Source of the DNA: Bacteroidota bacterium
GTDB lineage: Bacteria > Bacteroidota > Bacteroidia > Cytophagales > Cytophagaceae
NCBI GenBank assembly: GCA_023391415.1
Contig: JAEWAY010000022.1
Coordinates: 186,001-250,000, forward strand
Direction of reading: 5' to 3'
Length of the DNA stretch: 64,000 bases
The position numbers were made by a program, and so were the translations under genes. The notes below the pieces were generated by a model. That model was not told the origin of the DNA and did not search any database. It was given only the letters and a program-made list of their open reading frames with translations. This document shows positions 1 to 9,442 of this stretch, piece by piece; positions within the stretch are counted from its first letter, which is position 1, and each line of letters begins with the position of its first letter.

Positions 1-350
1 TGTCGTTCGCCGAGATTGAAAGTGAAGTGGTGCGACTTGCCGGTAAAGCCAGAGACAACAAGCTAAGCATCGAAGAAATGACCGGAGGTACTTTTACCAT
101 TACCAATGGCGGTATCTTCGGATCAATGCTTTCCACGCCAATTATCAACGCGCCGCAATCCGCGATACTTGGTATGCATAATATCGTAGAGCGCGCGGTG
201 GTACAAAATGGAGAAGTAGTGGTTCGTCCGATTATGTATGTGGCGCTTTCTTATGATCATCGTATCATTGATGGCAGAGAATCTGTTGGATTCCTGGTCA
301 GGGTAAAGCAGTTGCTGGAAGATCCTGCCCGTCTGATGCTGGGTGTATAA
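1..350 (+). CDS. odhB: Dihydrolipoamide acyltransferase (2-oxoglutarate dehydrogenase E2), 3' end only
   Basis: This is the C-terminal part of a 2-oxo acid dehydrogenase E2 subunit; the reading frame is open from the window edge, so the 5' part lies outside. The visible 116 residues are the end of the catalytic acyltransferase domain. It carries the conserved GTFTITNGGIFGS segment and the active-site block SYDHRIIDGRE, whose His and Asp catalyse acyl transfer from lipoyl-lysine to CoA. The short ending PARLMLGV is typical of the succinyltransferase (sucB/odhB) subgroup rather than of pyruvate dehydrogenase E2. The lpdA (E3) gene follows 120 bp downstream in the same direction, which fits a 2-oxoglutarate dehydrogenase locus. 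The exact substrate class is inferred. Confidence 0.88.
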   Translation, partial: SFAEIESEVVRLAGKARDNKLSIEEMTGGTFTITNGGIFGSMLSTPIINAPQSAILGMHNIVERAVVQNGEVVVRPIMYVALSYDHRIIDGRESVGFLVRVKQLLEDPARLMLGV

Positions 351-470
351 GCGAAATATACAATCCGGAGGTTTAAGCCGACTTAAATTTTTATTTTATA
401 AAACAATAAACACGTTCCGGAGTCTGAGATAAGATTCCGGAATTATTCTAACCGTTAAACGCTCTTTTTT

Positions 471-1871
471 ATGCAATACGATGTCGTTGTCATAGGTTCA
501 GGACCTGGTGGATATGTTGCCGCTATTCGTTGCGCCCAGTTGGGTATGAAGACCGCTCTGATTGAAAAATACAATACTCTGGGCGGAACTTGTCTGAATG
601 TTGGCTGTATCCCTTCAAAAGCATTGCTGGATTCCTCTGAAAATTATCATAAAGCCGCTCATCAGTTTAAAGACCATGGAATAGAAGTAAAAGAATTGAA
701 GGTCAATCTGAAACAAATGATTGAGCGTAAAAACGGAGTTGTTCAGCAGACTTGTGACGGAATAAAGTTTTTGATGAAAAAAAACAAGATCGATGTATAC
801 CATGGTCTTGGGTCCTATAAAGACAAGAATACCATAGAGATTACGGCGGAAGATGGCTCTAAAAAAGAGATTACTACCAGGAAATCCATTATCGCTACCG
901 GTTCCAAGCCCGCCTCGTTGCGAGGAATTGAAATCGATAAAAAACGGATCATTACCTCAACAGAAGCATTGAATCTGCAGGAAGTGCCAAAGCATATGAT
1001 TGTGATCGGAGGAGGAGTAATTGGTCTTGAGCTTGGTTCGGTATACGCCCGCCTGGGTTCAAAAATTACCGTACTCGAATACCTTGACGCCATTGTGCCA
1101 TCGCTGGATAAGCAGGTTGGAAAAGAGCTTCAGAAAGTACTGAAAGGACTTGGATTCGAGTTCAGCCTTAGCGTAAAAGTAACCGGAGCGGAAGTAAAAG
1201 GTAAGGAAGTAATTGTAAAAGCGGAAGATAAAAACGGTAAGGCGCTTGAGTTTAAAGGAGATTACTGTCTTGTCTCCGTTGGCCGTAAGCCTTATACCGA
1301 AGGACTGGGTCTGGACAAAGCCGGTGTAAAAACAGACGATCGCGGCAGAGTAGCGGTAAACGATCATCTGGAAACAAATGTTTCCGGTATCTATGCCATT
1401 GGCGACGTGGTACGCGGCGCTATGCTGGCGCATAAAGCGGAAGAAGAAGGTGTTTATGTAGCGGAGTATATGGCGGGGCAGAAGCCGCATATCAATTACA
1501 ACCTGATACCGGGCGTTGTATATACATGGCCGGAAGCCGCCAGCGTCGGTTATACCGAAGAGCAGTTGAAAGAGAAAGGCGTCAAATATAAATCCGGATC
1601 TTTCCCCTTCAAGGCCTCGGGACGGGCGAGAGCTTCCATGGATACGGACGGTTTTGTAAAAGTGCTCGCGGATGTGTCTACCGATGAGATTCTTGGTGTT
1701 CACATGATTGGTCCGAGAGCGGCTGATATGATTGCTGAGGCTGTAGTCGCTATGGAATACCGCGCTTCCGCGGAAGATATTTCAAGAATGTCTCACGCGC
1801 ATCCTACCTTTACGGAAGCGATGAAGGAGGCTTGCCTGGCCGCTACCGAAAACAGAGCGATCCATATGTAG
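471..1871 (+). CDS. lpdA: Dihydrolipoyl dehydrogenase (E3)
   Basis: This 466-aa FAD-dependent disulfide oxidoreductase reoxidises dihydrolipoamide on 2-oxo acid dehydrogenase and glycine cleavage complexes and passes electrons to NAD+. The FAD-binding GSGPGG motif is at residues 9-14, and the redox pair is GGTCLNVGCIPSK with C41 and C46. A second Rossmann motif (VIGGGVIGLELGS) for NAD lies near residue 180, and the FAD motif around GIYAIGD near residue 305. The C-terminal catalytic His-Glu pair is in SHAHPTFTEAMKEA. Length and all key residues are normal. It follows the E2 gene closely and ends in a hairpin terminator at 1904-1936. Confidence 0.97.
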   Translation: MQYDVVVIGSGPGGYVAAIRCAQLGMKTALIEKYNTLGGTCLNVGCIPSKALLDSSENYHKAAHQFKDHGIEVKELKVNLKQMIERKNGVVQQTCDGIKFLMKKNKIDVYHGLGSYKDKNTIEITAEDGSKKEITTRKSIIATGSKPASLRGIEIDKKRIITSTEALNLQEVPKHMIVIGGGVIGLELGSVYARLGSKITVLEYLDAIVPSLDKQVGKELQKVLKGLGFEFSLSVKVTGAEVKGKEVIVKAEDKNGKALEFKGDYCLVSVGRKPYTEGLGLDKAGVKTDDRGRVAVNDHLETNVSGIYAIGDVVRGAMLAHKAEEEGVYVAEYMAGQKPHINYNLIPGVVYTWPEAASVGYTEEQLKEKGVKYKSGSFPFKASGRARASMDTDGFVKVLADVSTDEILGVHMIGPRAADMIAEAVVAMEYRASAEDISRMSHAHPTFTEAMKEACLAATENRAIHM

Positions 1872-1903
1872 TCCTTAGTGGACGGTTTCGATAAAAGTTT
1901 ATG

Positions 1904-1936
1904 AAAAACCTGCCTTGTGGCGGGTTTTTTATTTTT
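1904..1936 (+). terminator. Rho-independent terminator of lpdA
   Basis: The sequence aaaacctgcc-ttgt-ggcgggtttttt forms a stem of about 10 bp (one G-U pair) followed by a T-rich tract, 33 nt after the lpdA stop codon. Confidence 0.8.
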
Positions 1937-1961
1937 CTAATAGGACGAAATAACACGATTC

Positions 1962-2750
1962 ATGTCGATAATTCCGATCGCGCTCTTTCTTTTGTTAGCG
2001 CTCTTTCCTTTTGTGTACCTGATAATCCTGAAGCCTTCCCGAAATAGAGGAGTCAGATTAAGGTCTTCCGAACCATTTCCCGAACGTTGGAAGGAAGAGC
2101 TGGATCGTCATGTCGTTTTCTATAAAAGATTGCCTCCGGATGAGAAGAAACGTTTTGAGACAAGGATTCGTCATTTTTTGACCGCGACCCGCGTGACCGG
2201 AGTTGATGTGGAGATTACCGATAAAATCCTTATACTGGTCGCGGCTAGCGCCATGATTCCTGTATTTTCATTTAAAGACTGGAAGTACGCGGGTCTCGAA
2301 GAAATATTACTTTATAAAGGCATGATCAATGATTATAGGATTGAGGAGATAAAGGTGTCGACGATTCTTGGTCAGGTCCGACCATTTCAGACTGGCAATA
2401 TTGTACTTCTGAGTCAGGCCGCTTTGGAAAACGGTTTTCGCTCCATGGATGGGCGGGAAAATGTAGGTTTCCACGAATTTGCCCATATGATCGATAAGGC
2501 TGACGACGATATGGATGGTATCCCCAGAGCATTGCTTCCGGAAAGCCTTATAAAGCCCTGGACCGCGCTGATGTATCGGGAAATTCATCGCATCCGGAAG
2601 GGGAAATCCGACATTAATCCTTATGGAGCGACTTCGGAAGCGGAGTTTTTCGCGGTAGTATGCGAATATTTTTTTGAGAACCCGGATGGATTTAAAAAGA
2701 AGCATCCCGAATTGCATGCTATTATGGTAAAGGCTTTTCGGGTGAGATAA
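1962..2750 (+). CDS. MtfA-like zinc peptidase (family M90), membrane anchored
   Basis: This 262-aa protein has one N-terminal hydrophobic segment (about residues 3-23, IIPIALFLLLALFPFVYLII) and a soluble domain related to MtfA of enteric bacteria, an M90 peptidase that binds the repressor Mlc. The zinc motif HEFAHMID starts at residue 171, and the expected third-ligand region SEAEFFAVVCEYFFE lies near residue 230. Enteric MtfA has no such membrane anchor, and Mlc is not expected in Bacteroidota, so the physiological target here is unknown. The gene lies 25 bp after the lpdA terminator tract and probably has its own promoter. The family call is firm; the substrate is not known. Confidence 0.85.
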   Translation: MSIIPIALFLLLALFPFVYLIILKPSRNRGVRLRSSEPFPERWKEELDRHVVFYKRLPPDEKKRFETRIRHFLTATRVTGVDVEITDKILILVAASAMIPVFSFKDWKYAGLEEILLYKGMINDYRIEEIKVSTILGQVRPFQTGNIVLLSQAALENGFRSMDGRENVGFHEFAHMIDKADDDMDGIPRALLPESLIKPWTALMYREIHRIRKGKSDINPYGATSEAEFFAVVCEYFFENPDGFKKKHPELHAIMVKAFRVR

Positions 2751-2952
2751 AAAAGATAACCTCTCCATTGTTGTAAGCTTTAGTTTGTTTTTTTTGTAAA
2801 GTCAGGTCTGCTTTAAATGGAAATATAATATATGTTAATTATCTGGAATGTAGATATATATCATGCTTGCTCCGAGATAAAAATGTACAGCCTCGTTTCG
2901 AAATTATATGAAACTTCACCGTCTAAAATTCAAACTTTAGCTTACTAAATGC

Positions 2953-2960
2953 TATATTTG
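2953..2960 (+). promoter_or_regulatory. Putative -7 element of the pgi promoter (TAnnTTTG)
   Basis: TATATTTG matches the Bacteroidota -7 consensus TAnnTTTG and lies 32 nt before the pgi start codon, giving a plausible short leader. A clear TTTG -33 box is not present at the usual distance, so the call is tentative. Confidence 0.4.
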
Positions 2961-2992
2961 GCGCTTAAATTAAACTGCCCATATAGGATTCA

Positions 2993-4636
2993 ATGACCAA
3001 TCTAACCGAACTTTCCAGCTGGAAAAAATTAACCGAGCATTTCGCCGGAGTATCCGGTTTGCAGATGAGGGATCTTTTTAATAAAGATTCTGAGCGTTTT
3101 AACAAGTTTTCATTGAAAGTGGATGATTTGCTTCTGGATTATTCAAAAAATCGGATAACGGAAGAAACACGTACGCTTCTGATTCAACTCGCGGAACAAA
3201 GGAATGTCAAAGAGGGCATTGAAGATATGTTTTCCGGCAAGAAGATCAATACGACGGAAGGCAGGGCGGTACTGCATACAGCTTTGCGCAATCGTTCCAA
3301 CAGGCCTGTATATGTGGAAGGCGTGAATGTGATGGAGGATGTGAACCGGGTGCTGGGTCAGATGAAGAAATTCAGCGAGGCTGTCAGAAGCGGCGCCTGG
3401 AAAGGTTATACCGGAAAAGTGATCACCGATATCGTCAATATTGGCATAGGGGGCTCCGATCTTGGTCCGGTTATGGTATGCGAGGCGCTGAAGCCATATT
3501 CGGGGAAAGATCTGGATGTGCATTTTGTATCGAATGTGGATGGTACGCATATCGTAGAAGCGCTTAAGAAAGTAAATCCGGAGACTACGCTTTTCATTAT
3601 CGCTTCCAAGACCTTTACCACGCAGGAAACAATCGCCAACGCGGAAACCGCCAAGGCTTGGTTTCTGAAACACGCGGGCGACGAGAAAGCGGTAGCCCTG
3701 CATTTCGTGGCGCTTTCCACCAATGCCGAAGCGGTAAGCAAGTTTGGCATCGATACCTCCAATATGTTCGAATTCTGGGACTGGGTCGGAGGACGTTATT
3801 CGCTGACCTCCGCTATTGGCCTTTCTATCGCTCTTTATATCGGTTTCGATAAGTTTGAGGAGCTTTTGGAGGGATTCCATAGTATGGACGAACACTTCAG
3901 AACAGCTCCTTTCGAAAAAAACATGCCGGTTATTCTGGCTGTACTTGGAATTTGGTATAACAATTTCTTTGGCGCCGACAGCCAGGCTATTCTGCCTTAT
4001 GACCAGTATATGCATCGTTTCGCGGCTTATTTTCAGCAGGCGGATATGGAGAGTAACGGTAAGCGCGTTACCAAGGATGGTAAAGTGGTTAACTACCAGA
4101 CAGGCCCGATTATCTGGGGTGAACCCGGAACGAATGGCCAGCATGCCTTTTATCAGTTGATCCACCAGGGGACTAAGTTGATTCCATGCGATTTCCTGGC
4201 TCCGGTTATTTCCCAGAATCCGACAGGAGAGCATCATAAAATGCTTTTGGCGAATTTCTTCGCGCAAACCGAGGCCCTGATGAAAGGAAAAACGGAAGGA
4301 GAAGCTAAGGCGGAACTCGAGAAAGAAGGAAAGAGTCCCGAAGAAGTTGACGCCCTGTTGCCTCATAAGGTATTTCCTGGCAATATTCCGACCAACAGTA
4401 TCATGTTTAGGCAGTTGACACCAAAGACGCTTGGAAGTCTGATCGCCTTGTACGAGCATAAAATATTTGTACAGGGCCTGATCTGGAATGTCAATAGCTT
4501 TGATCAGTGGGGAGTCGAGCTTGGTAAGCAACTCGCCAAGAATATTCTCACGGAACTCCGTAAGGAAGAAACTGTTTCTTCGCATGACGCGTCGACCAAC
4601 GGTCTGATAAACTACTTTCTAAAGGAAAGTAAGTAA
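2993..4636 (+). CDS. pgi: Glucose-6-phosphate isomerase
   Basis: This 547-aa cytosolic enzyme interconverts glucose 6-phosphate and fructose 6-phosphate. Both family signatures are visible: FWDWVGGRYSLTSAIG (around residues 262-277) and GSLIALYEHKIFVQGLIW (around 480-500). The phosphate-binding IGIGGSDLGP segment lies near residue 150 and the catalytic region SNGKRVTKDG near 350. Length matches the long (E. coli/eukaryote-type) form. It is a single-gene unit, preceded by a TAnnTTTG element and followed by a strong bidirectional terminator shared with the leftward lipoprotein gene. ATG at 2993 is the only sensible start because the conserved N-terminal block begins immediately after it. Confidence 0.98.
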   Translation: MTNLTELSSWKKLTEHFAGVSGLQMRDLFNKDSERFNKFSLKVDDLLLDYSKNRITEETRTLLIQLAEQRNVKEGIEDMFSGKKINTTEGRAVLHTALRNRSNRPVYVEGVNVMEDVNRVLGQMKKFSEAVRSGAWKGYTGKVITDIVNIGIGGSDLGPVMVCEALKPYSGKDLDVHFVSNVDGTHIVEALKKVNPETTLFIIASKTFTTQETIANAETAKAWFLKHAGDEKAVALHFVALSTNAEAVSKFGIDTSNMFEFWDWVGGRYSLTSAIGLSIALYIGFDKFEELLEGFHSMDEHFRTAPFEKNMPVILAVLGIWYNNFFGADSQAILPYDQYMHRFAAYFQQADMESNGKRVTKDGKVVNYQTGPIIWGEPGTNGQHAFYQLIHQGTKLIPCDFLAPVISQNPTGEHHKMLLANFFAQTEALMKGKTEGEAKAELEKEGKSPEEVDALLPHKVFPGNIPTNSIMFRQLTPKTLGSLIALYEHKIFVQGLIWNVNSFDQWGVELGKQLAKNILTELRKEETVSSHDASTNGLINYFLKESK

Positions 4637-4735
4637 AAATACGGCTATTGTCGGATCGGAAGGTTTATTTTCTCTATAAATCTTTTCGCTGATGAAGAGC
4701 TTATATTCGGCACAACTGTGATTTACCCGAGTCGT

Positions 4736-4781
4736 ACCATAAAAAAAGAGACTGATTGATTTCAGTCTCTTTTTTTATGGT
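4736..4781. terminator. Bidirectional terminator, perfect 20-bp inverted repeat
   Basis: The arms 4736-4755 (beginning accataaaaaaagagactg) and 4762-4781 are exact reverse complements with a 6-nt loop. The A-run and T-run in the arms allow a U-tract on either strand. It lies between the convergent genes pgi (+) and the DUF4380 lipoprotein (-), so it probably ends both transcripts. Confidence 0.85.
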
Positions 4782-4794
4782 AAAACGTGATTGT

Positions 4795-5727
4795 TTATTT
4801 CGCAAGGTTTCGTACATAAGAAACCAGTTCAGGATTTCCCGCTTCCGCTTTAATGGATTCAGGAAGTCTGCGCAGAATCCATTTTACCTCCCACGCGTAT
4901 TTTTCCCCGGGCTTTACTTCGCGATACGCGCCTTGTTGCTCAATTTCGATATAGCTCTTGTCAGGATTGGTGTACAACTCGATTTCGCCTTCTTCGGGAG
5001 CGTTGAACGCCAAAGGAACGTCTTCAAAAGACTTGATCAGAATATAGCACCCGTTTACTTGCGCCAGCCATCCTTCCGATCCGTCCGCCAATAGCTTGGG
5101 TACGTCTCCCGGTATGGTAGCGGAATCGTACGCGAACCAGGTAACGCCATCAAGGTCGGTAGTAAGCGGGGCCAGATCTCCTCTTTTTTCTCCATCACCT
5201 TTTGGATAAAATGTAAGACCGCCTGGACGAACACGGGAAATCTCCCAGGGTGCTACCTGTTGCGCGGAATCCGACTGGTTGATCAACGTATAGGTAACCA
5301 GAAAAGAAGTGTCCGTGTCATTGCCTGTAATCACTTTTTCAACGACATATCCTTGTTTACTGTCTACCGCGCTAGTCATTACGATTTTTTTATCTTCATA
5401 TACCGCGTGGTACTCCTTTTTGTCGATCTCGTCAGAAGGAGGCCAGCCCCATTTACTTTGTGGACTTGGCCAGAAGGTAGATCCCCAGTTGTCCGCGTTG
5501 ACTTCCACTCCGGTCAGAAAATTCATGCCGTCGATGGTGATCCCTTTGATCCGGCCGCCTGAAAGGGCGTCCACCTCCATCGTCTGATCGCCGACCTGAA
5601 TAGTTCCGGAATTTTTGACTCCGGATTCGGTGGTCTCGGATACTTTTTCATTCTGTTGACCTGACTCCTGTGTACAGGCTGATAAAAACGCCAGCAATAC
5701 TGTCGCTTTAAAAATAGGCTTTATCAT
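4795..5727 (-). CDS. DUF4380 lipoprotein (mutarotase-like beta-sandwich)
   Basis: This 310-aa protein has a lipoprotein signal peptide ending in the lipobox FLSACTQ (Cys18), so it should be anchored in the outer or inner membrane. The body resembles DUF4380 proteins, beta-rich domains related in fold to galactose mutarotase-like sugar-binding modules. Recognisable segments are GGRIKGITIDG, GSTFWPSPQSKWGWPPSD and WEISRVRPGG. The gene starts 36 bp downstream of the secreted GH8 glycosidase on the same strand, so the two probably share a transcript and a role in carbohydrate handling. No enzyme activity can be assigned from the sequence. The domain call is from recalled family features, not a search. 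Confidence 0.75.
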   Translation of the reverse strand: MIKPIFKATVLLAFLSACTQESGQQNEKVSETTESGVKNSGTIQVGDQTMEVDALSGGRIKGITIDGMNFLTGVEVNADNWGSTFWPSPQSKWGWPPSDEIDKKEYHAVYEDKKIVMTSAVDSKQGYVVEKVITGNDTDTSFLVTYTLINQSDSAQQVAPWEISRVRPGGLTFYPKGDGEKRGDLAPLTTDLDGVTWFAYDSATIPGDVPKLLADGSEGWLAQVNGCYILIKSFEDVPLAFNAPEEGEIELYTNPDKSYIEIEQQGAYREVKPGEKYAWEVKWILRRLPESIKAEAGNPELVSYVRNLAK

Positions 5728-5763
5728 TGTCTGAATATTTTTTAAAAAATTAAGTAACGGATT

Positions 5764-7587
5764 TTATTGAATAACTAATCGTTTTGTCATTTTAAATCGC
5801 TCTTTATCGTCCGTGAAAAAGATGGCCTGGATAAGGTAAACTCCCTGTCCTGAAATGGGTAGCCATAGCGTGTGAATACGATCTTTGCGGTCAAGCTGAA
5901 AATCAAACGCGCCGATATATCGTCCCGATATTGTGTATATGCTGATTCTGACACTGGTCAGGGACGTATCCGGAATATGCATTTGTACCCGCCCGTCGAC
6001 GCTGGGATTAGGATACAGAAGATAGGCGTCAGGCAAAGGTAGTGTTACATCAATCGTGTCGTTATGGATACACCCTTCATAGTCTCCGCTGACCCAGTAC
6101 GAGCCCATCTCGTTGACGGAAATTTCGGGACCGGTTTCGCCTGTAGACCAGAGATAGCTTACTTCAGGCCTGGCTGGTTTTACACTAAGGAGGACTGTCT
6201 CGCCCGTCAGTTCCATGTCTGGTCCAAGCGCGACTTCAAAGATCGAAATATGAATCGTGTCTGTTTGGATACATCCGGCCGAATCGACGCGGAGCGTGTA
6301 TGTGCCGGGGGTATTTATGGTGATTGTATTGCCGGTATGGCCCGTACTCCATTCAAATTGACGGTTTTCATTCATATCCAATCCAGCGTTCAGAGTCAAC
6401 TCCTCCATGGAGCAGAGAAGGATGTCTTCTCCCAGATCGGGTGGAGCGCATATGGGTTCCGGCAGGCGATAGAAGTTGCCGGACAAAAGAAACAGACTCA
6501 AAACTCTCAGCGTAGCGCCAAAATATTCGAGGGTTTCGGTATTGTATGTGTCTGTATAAGATTTGTTGAGATGATCCTGAAAGGATGGTCCGGAAGCCAT
6601 GCCTGTAAGCGCGAAAGTCGATACGAATACAGAGTTATGCCCCCCGCCGAGAGAATTTCCGGCCCGGGTATAGCCAGACCCGTTGACGCGTTCGGAGCCT
6701 CTGAGCTGGTCGCGGACGAATGTGGACATCCTGACGCAATAGTCCCGCGCTCTCGTTTCTCCAAACCAGAGATAGTCCATGGCCATGCGCCAGGGAAACC
6801 GGGACGCGTCAAAGGTGTAATTGTAGCCATAATTGCCACCGGCGGGGCCACCCTCAGGCAGACACCAGTCCGATACCAGTCCCGTGACCGGATGCGCGTT
6901 GGCTTCAATAATGGCGTAGCTGGTTTCCAGAACCTTGTACCAGTTGAGGTCGCCGGTGATTTCCGCGAATATCCTATAGTAAGCAGGGGATAGGTACGAA
7001 GGATTAGTGACGAGACTGGAACCCCAGCTATCACCGGATTTCAGGCGAAAGGTGACCGGGTCTACCTCATAGCGCATGATGGCGTCAATGAGTTTTTTCG
7101 CGTCATGCAGATATTTGATATTCCCCTCTTCTCCCCATTGGCTATGAGCGGCGATCAGCGCCATGGCCGCGTCTTCTTCCGCGTCCGTCGCTCCACCCCG
7201 ACCGATTACATGGTCTTCGGCCGAAATCTTCCAATGCATGATGCCGTTGCTATTGCTATGCTTTTTGTAGAAAAGCCACAAACGGTCGAACACAATCTTG
7301 TCGTCCGCGTAGGCTGCCAGTAGCATCCCATAGGCGATGCCTTCGGAAACAACCTCGTCGGCGCTGTTAAAGAAAACGCGTCCGGTATTGTCGTCCATCT
7401 CGTCGTAATATTTCTCCTTCCAGTTCGCGTAGGAGATATAGGCGTGTCCCGCCAGCGCGTTGGCCGGCTTCTGACCATAGGGATAAGTGACGTTTTGAGG
7501 AAATGGATATATTCCCGCCAAAGTCTCCGTGTATTTCAGAAAGACAATGGTCAGGGAAAACAAAAACGGACAAAAATAGCGAAGCAT
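5764..7587 (-). CDS. Secreted GH8 family glycoside hydrolase with T9SS sorting domain
   Basis: This 607-aa protein starts with a signal peptide (about residues 1-24) and a glycoside hydrolase family 8 domain (about 27-375). SEGIAYGMLLA holds the likely general acid Glu82, and ATDAEEDAAMALIAAHSQW (133-151) matches the GH8 signature. GH8 members cleave beta-1,4 glucans, xylan, chitosan or lichenan; the substrate cannot be told here. Two Ig/PKD-like repeats follow (about 380-520, each with a WSTG motif and a GC...D.I ending). A C-terminal type IX secretion sorting domain begins near YLLYPNPSVDG and ends in MTKRLVIQ. It should be exported through the SprA translocon encoded at 17014-24231. It is the first gene of a pair with the DUF4380 lipoprotein. 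Confidence 0.92.
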   Translation of the reverse strand: MLRYFCPFLFSLTIVFLKYTETLAGIYPFPQNVTYPYGQKPANALAGHAYISYANWKEKYYDEMDDNTGRVFFNSADEVVSEGIAYGMLLAAYADDKIVFDRLWLFYKKHSNSNGIMHWKISAEDHVIGRGGATDAEEDAAMALIAAHSQWGEEGNIKYLHDAKKLIDAIMRYEVDPVTFRLKSGDSWGSSLVTNPSYLSPAYYRIFAEITGDLNWYKVLETSYAIIEANAHPVTGLVSDWCLPEGGPAGGNYGYNYTFDASRFPWRMAMDYLWFGETRARDYCVRMSTFVRDQLRGSERVNGSGYTRAGNSLGGGHNSVFVSTFALTGMASGPSFQDHLNKSYTDTYNTETLEYFGATLRVLSLFLLSGNFYRLPEPICAPPDLGEDILLCSMEELTLNAGLDMNENRQFEWSTGHTGNTITINTPGTYTLRVDSAGCIQTDTIHISIFEVALGPDMELTGETVLLSVKPARPEVSYLWSTGETGPEISVNEMGSYWVSGDYEGCIHNDTIDVTLPLPDAYLLYPNPSVDGRVQMHIPDTSLTSVRISIYTISGRYIGAFDFQLDRKDRIHTLWLPISGQGVYLIQAIFFTDDKERFKMTKRLVIQ

Positions 7588-7738
7588 CAGTTGTTCAATA
7601 CCGGTTATCGTATGGACTATCCGTTAAAGGTCGTTATTTTTTATACTTTTTTCAATGAATAATTAAATTATGATAAGGAAATGAAGCCTCGCGGAAAAGT
7701 CGCGAGCGAGGATCGCGTTTTATTTTATATTTTCGCGT

Positions 7739-9442
7739 ATGCCTGAGAAGAAGTGGATATATGTCGATAAACCTCCGGACGATAAGATCGGATTTTTGGC
7801 CGGCGCCATTCATATAAGCGATGAGCTCGCGGCTATTCTTGTTCAACGGGGAATCGAGACATATGATCAGGCCAAGGATTTTTTCAGGCCTTCTCTGGAT
7901 CATATCCACGATCCTTTTCTTATGAAGGATATGGATAAGGCGGTAAATCGCGTTATTCAGGCGCTCGACAAGGGGCACCGCGTATTGATTTATGGCGATT
8001 ATGATGTGGATGGAGCTACTTCCGTCGCTCTAGTCTATGGTTTTCTTTCCCGGATTTATTCCAATATAGATTATTATATCCCGGACAGGTACAAGGAAGG
8101 ATATGGTGTGTCGAAACGTGGTATCGAGCTGGCTATTGAGCATAATGTCGATTTAATTATCAGTCTCGATTGCGGGATCAAGGCGGTGGATCGGATCCGG
8201 GAAGCCGCGGTGGCCGGCATTGATTTTATTATATGCGATCATCATAATCCGGACCCGGAAAACCTGCCTCCGGCCTTCGCTATTCTGGACCCCAAGCAGA
8301 AGGATTGCGGATATCCATATAAGGAATTATCGGGATGTGGCGTAGGATTTAAACTTTTGCAGGGTTTTTGCTTGAAAACCGGACGTGACTTTGTTGAGCT
8401 ATGGCAATACCTCGATTTGCTGGCTATCAGTATCGCGAGCGATATTGTACCGATCACCGGGGAAAACAGGATTTTTACGTATTGGGGACTGAGGATGTTG
8501 AACAAAACCTGTCGGCCTGGCATACGAGGATTGCTTAAGGTAGCGGATATTCCGGACGGTCTTGATATAAATACGATCTTGTTTGGGCTTGCTCCCCGGA
8601 TCAACGCGGCGGGACGAATCAGGCACGCCGGCGCGGCGGTGGAGTTGCTTCTGGCTACGGATGAAGAACGCGTCGCCGCGATAGCCCGGAAGATCGATGA
8701 ACATAACAAGGTTCGGAGAGACCTGGATTCGTCCATCACGGAAGAAGCGTTGGAAATGGTGGAAGAAGAATATTGGTCTACAGTATTGTTCAAGCCGGAT
8801 TGGCACAAAGGCGTTGTGGGTATTGTCGCTTCAAGATGTATAGAAAAGTACTATCGACCCACGGTCATTCTTACGGAATCCAATAACCTGGCTTCGGGTT
8901 CCGCCCGCTCTATCGCGGGATTCGATCTGTATGAAGCGATCGAAAAATGCTCGGACCTGTTGATTCAATATGGAGGGCATACTCACGCGGCGGGACTTAC
9001 GTTGCGGTTGGAAAATGTGGAGCCGTTCAGGAGGCGTTTTGAGGAAGTAACCCGAAGCATGTTGAAAGAGGAGGACATGATCCCGGTGATAGAAATTGAC
9101 AGTGTGATTTTACTAAACAAAATTGACTGGAAATTTTTTAATATTGTTAAGCAGATGGGACCTTTTGGGCCTGGCAACCTGAATCCGGTTTTTGTATCGG
9201 AGAATGTTCGGGATAATGGAAGGGGAAAGTTGTTGAAAGATAGACATCTGAAGCTGTTTCTGCGACAAGGTGAAGGAAGCGCGGTTTATGAGGCGATCGG
9301 TTTTAATATGCCGGAAAGCTATGAAAGAATACGGCGAGGAGTGCCTTTTGACGTGTGCTACAGTATTGAGGAAAATACTTTCAACGGCAGAACCGCGTTG
9401 CAGCTGAATATAAAAGACATTAAGTTCCGAGATAAAATATGA
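7739..9442 (+). CDS. recJ: Single-stranded-DNA-specific exonuclease RecJ
   Basis: This 567-aa DHH-superfamily nuclease degrades single-stranded DNA 5' to 3' in RecF-pathway recombination and mismatch repair. Metal-binding motifs are clear: YGDYDVDGATS (residues 85-95, Asp87, Asp89 and Asp91), SLDCGIKA, FIICDHHNPDP (DHH motif near 167), and the DHHA1 motif GGHTHAAGLTL near residue 415. The C-terminal OB-like domain covers about 455-567. Its stop codon overlaps the lptB start by 4 bp (ATGA), indicating translational coupling. A small GC-rich hairpin (7688-7706) lies in the divergent spacer upstream. Length and residues are normal. Confidence 0.96.
   Translation: MPEKKWIYVDKPPDDKIGFLAGAIHISDELAAILVQRGIETYDQAKDFFRPSLDHIHDPFLMKDMDKAVNRVIQALDKGHRVLIYGDYDVDGATSVALVYGFLSRIYSNIDYYIPDRYKEGYGVSKRGIELAIEHNVDLIISLDCGIKAVDRIREAAVAGIDFIICDHHNPDPENLPPAFAILDPKQKDCGYPYKELSGCGVGFKLLQGFCLKTGRDFVELWQYLDLLAISIASDIVPITGENRIFTYWGLRMLNKTCRPGIRGLLKVADIPDGLDINTILFGLAPRINAAGRIRHAGAAVELLLATDEERVAAIARKIDEHNKVRRDLDSSITEEALEMVEEEYWSTVLFKPDWHKGVVGIVASRCIEKYYRPTVILTESNNLASGSARSIAGFDLYEAIEKCSDLLIQYGGHTHAAGLTLRLENVEPFRRRFEEVTRSMLKEEDMIPVIEIDSVILLNKIDWKFFNIVKQMGPFGPGNLNPVFVSENVRDNGRGKLLKDRHLKLFLRQGEGSAVYEAIGFNMPESYERIRRGVPFDVCYSIEENTFNGRTALQLNIKDIKFRDKI

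Noticed and set aside
1059..1703. 214-codon open frame antisense to lpdA
   Set aside because: It lies within the conserved lpdA coding region, with unnatural amino acid composition.
3143..4585. 480-codon open frame on the minus strand inside pgi
   Set aside because: It is the antisense shadow of a well-conserved gene; the translation is rich in Arg, His and Cys and has no family character.
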